A stretch of DNA of 64,000 nt from NCBI GenBank assembly GCA_030525745.1, contig JAUNED010000005.1, positions 35,826-99,825 of the forward strand, given 5' to 3'. Source of the DNA: Lonepinella koalarum (GTDB taxonomy: Bacteria > Pseudomonadota > Gammaproteobacteria > Enterobacterales > Pasteurellaceae). Shown here piece after piece: positions 60,869-64,000 of this stretch. The position numbers and the translations under genes are program-made. Below the pieces are notes generated by a model. It had not been told where the DNA came from and made no database searches. It saw only the letters and a program-made list of their open reading frames with translations. Within the stretch, counting starts at the first letter, position 1. Each line of letters opens with the position of its first letter.

Positions 60869-60960
60869 GTTCAGGTCTCGCCCAGTCCAAACAATACCAA
60901 CAAGCCCTTGAAAACACTGACTTCAAGGGCTTTTTATTTTCCTATAAGTTCGATGAGGCA
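60869..60960 (+). repeat. Right attachment region (attR)
   Basis: GTTCAGGTCTCGCCCAG (one base different from the tRNA T arm) is followed directly by the 70-base block with the hairpin AAGCCCTTGAA/TTCAAGGGCTT at 60902-60932. The tRNA 3' end AGCACCA and the next bases are missing here, so this copy has a 25-base deletion relative to attL. Confidence 0.75.
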
Positions 60961-61098
60961 GAATAGAAAACAAAGAGTTTAGGCGTATTTAGACTAGGTA
61001 CGCCTAAATATTAATAATATCTTTATAGAGATAAAAAATAGATTATTAAATTATTTAATACCACTAAACAAACTATCTGAAAACAGAATCATATCATT

Positions 61099-62034
61099 CT
61101 ACTTTCTCCTTAACGATACTTCCCCACCATTAAAATACTGTATACCATTTTCATTGATGAGCTGTATGTAACCTCGTTTATCAATACCTTGTTCAATGCC
61201 TGAGATGATTTGCTTTTCAGTAATAATATTAACCTGCTCACCAAATAAATCGTCTGCATCTAGCCAGCGTTGTTGAAATTCAGCAGTAATACCTTGATTT
61301 TCAAAGTGTTCTAATTCTTGATAAATTTTCTTGATGATGTTTATCAGCAAAAAAGTGCGGTCGATTTTAGACAGAGATTCACTCAGATTCGCCCATGGTT
61401 GATCAATTTCTGTGTTTTCACGAGGGATCGATACATTAATGCCTACGCCGACAACTAAGTTTAATTTGTTATTTTCTTTACCTGCAATTTCAATCAAAAT
61501 ACCGGCTAATTTTCGTCCACGAAGTAATATATCGTTTGGCCATTTGAGCATGATGCCTTCTGCACCATGTTCTTTTAATGCTTCACGAATTGCCATTCCA
61601 ACAACTAAACTTAATCCCTCCACTGGCTTTCTTGCTTCAACTTGCCATATAAAACTAAAAATAATCTGGCTAGCAAAAGGAGATTGCCATTGGCGGCCTC
61701 GTCTTCCTCGTCCGGCTGACTGATATTCAGTAACACAAATATCCCCTTTATTTAACCTCCCAATATTTGCGAATAAAAAGCGATTAGTGGAATCAATGAT
61801 AGGCTGATAAATCAATTTATATGGCGCAAAAACTCGCTGTAATTTAACCGCATTTAATAACTCGGTTTCCGGAATAAGGCGAACTTCTCCAAAAGAAGTG
61901 TCAATTTTCAGACCTTGATTTTGGAGCTGTTGGATTTGTGATAATAATTCCTCCTCATCCACATTCAAAAGTGCGGTCAATTTTTCAAAAGAATATGCCT
62001 GACAATCAGCTAATTGAGATAATAATATTGACAT
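61099..62034 (-). CDS. birA: Biotin ligase / biotin operon repressor BirA
   Basis: A 311-residue bifunctional protein that attaches biotin to the carboxyl-carrier protein and represses biotin genes. N-terminal winged helix (residues 1-60), biotinyl-AMP loop GRGRRGRQWQSP near residue 110, LKWPNDILLRGRKLAGILIE and a C-terminal SH3-like domain. Start 62034 has AAGGGG before it; a start six codons earlier lacks one. It is divergent from guaB across 141 bases. Confidence 0.93.
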   Translation of the reverse strand: MSILLSQLADCQAYSFEKLTALLNVDEEELLSQIQQLQNQGLKIDTSFGEVRLIPETELLNAVKLQRVFAPYKLIYQPIIDSTNRFLFANIGRLNKGDICVTEYQSAGRGRRGRQWQSPFASQIIFSFIWQVEARKPVEGLSLVVGMAIREALKEHGAEGIMLKWPNDILLRGRKLAGILIEIAGKENNKLNLVVGVGINVSIPRENTEIDQPWANLSESLSKIDRTFLLINIIKKIYQELEHFENQGITAEFQQRWLDADDLFGEQVNIITEKQIISGIEQGIDKRGYIQLINENGIQYFNGGEVSLRRK

Positions 62035-62057
62035 ATCAACCCCTTTGTACAATCTTT

Positions 62058-62073
62058 ATGCAATCGTTTGCGT
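62058..62073. promoter_or_regulatory. PurR operator between birA and guaB
   Basis: On the minus strand ACGCAAACGATTGCAT matches the PurR consensus ACGCAAACGTTTGCGT at 14 of 16 positions. It lies about 40 bases upstream of the guaB -35, consistent with PurR control of guaB known in E. coli. Confidence 0.75.
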
Positions 62074-62099
62074 ATAACAATTTTATTACAAAAAATACA

Positions 62100-63639
<1,540 letters not shown>

Positions 63640-63655
63640 TTTTGCTATTTTAGAA

Positions 63656-63674
63656 CTCTCCCCTTGCGGGAGAG
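63656..63674 (+). other. Hairpin after guaB
   Basis: CTCTCCC and GGGAGAG form a seven-base stem across five bases, without a T run. It is followed by an ACAAGCGGT core at 63677 and could be a weak terminator or attenuator. Confidence 0.4.
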
Positions 63675-63707
63675 AACAAGCGGTTAATTTTGCGGAGAAA
63701 ATAGCAA

Positions 63708-64000
63708 ATGGACATCAAACTTTTTGAACAAAAACAGGTGCGTTCCGTTTGGGACGAAGCACAAGAGAAATGGTATTTTTCGATTGTGGATGTAGTGGAG
63801 GTCTTGACGGAAAGCCTTGACCCTTCTGCGTATTGGCGTAAGTTAAAGCAACGCTTGAAAGATGAGGGTAATCAAACCGTGACAAATTGTCACGGGTTGA
63901 AACTTCCAGCTAAAGACGGAAAAATGCGATTAACCGACGTTGCCGACACCGAGCTGATTTTAAATATGCTCGCCGAAGCCTCCACCAAAGATATTTCGCA
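63708..64000 (+). CDS. BRO-N domain protein, cut by the right edge
   Basis: The frame starts MDIKLFEQKQVRSVWDEAQE and runs off the edge after 97 codons. WYFSIVDVVEVLTESLDPSA and YWRKLKQRLKDEGNQTVTNC are the BRO/antirepressor N-terminal pattern (also seen in DinD-like proteins). GGAG lies about ten bases before the start. Such genes are carried by phages and also stand alone. The codon use is GC-rich like guaB. Confidence 0.75.
   Translation, partial: MDIKLFEQKQVRSVWDEAQEKWYFSIVDVVEVLTESLDPSAYWRKLKQRLKDEGNQTVTNCHGLKLPAKDGKMRLTDVADTELILNMLAEASTKDIS

Larger units (their letters stand above)
51004..60960. mobile_element. Satellite-like integrated element at tRNA-Leu(GAG)
   Basis: About 9.9 kb between direct repeats that start in a tRNA gene. 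All twelve or so genes are on the plus strand: P4-type integrase, an unknown 305-residue protein, AlpA, Rha, four short unknown proteins, an Icd-like gene, two more short proteins, a DUF927 helicase and BrnT-BrnA. No capsid, tail, portal, terminase, lysis or conjugation gene is present. This fits a phage satellite or a P4/PICI-like element that depends on a helper. Four AAGTGCGGT cores inside show long residence in this lineage. Confidence 0.82.

Noticed and set aside
51004..60960. Complete prophage or conjugative element
   Set aside because: No capsid, terminase, tail, lysis, relaxase or type IV secretion gene is present.

Overview
The window is a piece of a low-GC gammaproteobacterial chromosome from the family Pasteurellaceae. 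The best sign is the DNA uptake core AAGTGCGGT, of the Haemophilus/Pasteurella/Aggregatibacter type, which occurs about fifty times by eye on both strands and often as inverted pairs that act as terminators. The gene order (slt-trpR-mtgA, queA-tgt-yajC-secD-secF, secG-tRNA-Leu, sspA-sspB, rluB-yciO-rnm) also fits this family. I do not name a species. Some segments instead carry ACAAGCGGT, the core of the other uptake-sequence clade (Actinobacillus/Mannheimia type), which suggests import by transformation from relatives.

Layout. 1-9.8 kb: a gene start cut by the left edge, a LexA/UmuD-fold protein without the catalytic serine, the Ser/Thr transporter SstT, two glycosyltransferases, the alternative ribosomal proteins L36 and L31, a class V aminotransferase, RlmKL and SixA. 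9.9-20.6 kb: PykA, SspA-SspB, CysB, RluB, YciO, a secreted-protein gene broken by an in-frame TGA, Rnm, PyrD and PepN. 20.6-24.8 kb: a partly duplicated block downstream of glnD, with two DUF1176 genes, one intact and one truncated TRIC-type channel gene and scraps of glnD. 24.8-35.3 kb: GlnD, an AzgA-type purine permease with a PurR box, ValS, and then an accessory island between valS and holC.

That island is the first of two accessory systems. Starting at holC, seven minus-strand genes overlap one another by 1 to 14 bases: holC, elaA, a DUF3990 gene, a short unknown gene, a DUF3791 gene, a 55-codon gene and a zeta-toxin kinase. They look like two stacked toxin-antitoxin modules in one transcript. 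Behind them lies a twofold repeat with four hairpins per copy and the decayed 3' end of a second zeta gene.

35.4-50.9 kb is housekeeping: queA, a 450-base inverted-repeat element, tgt, a hemerythrin and a TusA-like gene, yajC-secD-secF, tRNA-Leu(CAG), slt, trpR with a clear operator, mtgA, ydfG, a membrane sulfatase-like transferase, topB and secG. At about 51.0-60.96 kb the second accessory system follows: a roughly 10-kb satellite-like element integrated at tRNA-Leu(GAG). All its genes are on the plus strand: integrase, AlpA, Rha, small unknown genes, an Icd-like gene, a DUF927 helicase and a BrnT-BrnA pair. It has no capsid, portal, tail or terminase gene. Seven integrase-arm-like repeats lie at its left end and two at its right, and thirteen copies of TTGTCCTA/TAGGACAA lie behind the helicase as a likely replication origin. 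The window closes with birA, guaB behind a PurR box, and the start of a BRO-N domain gene cut by the right edge.
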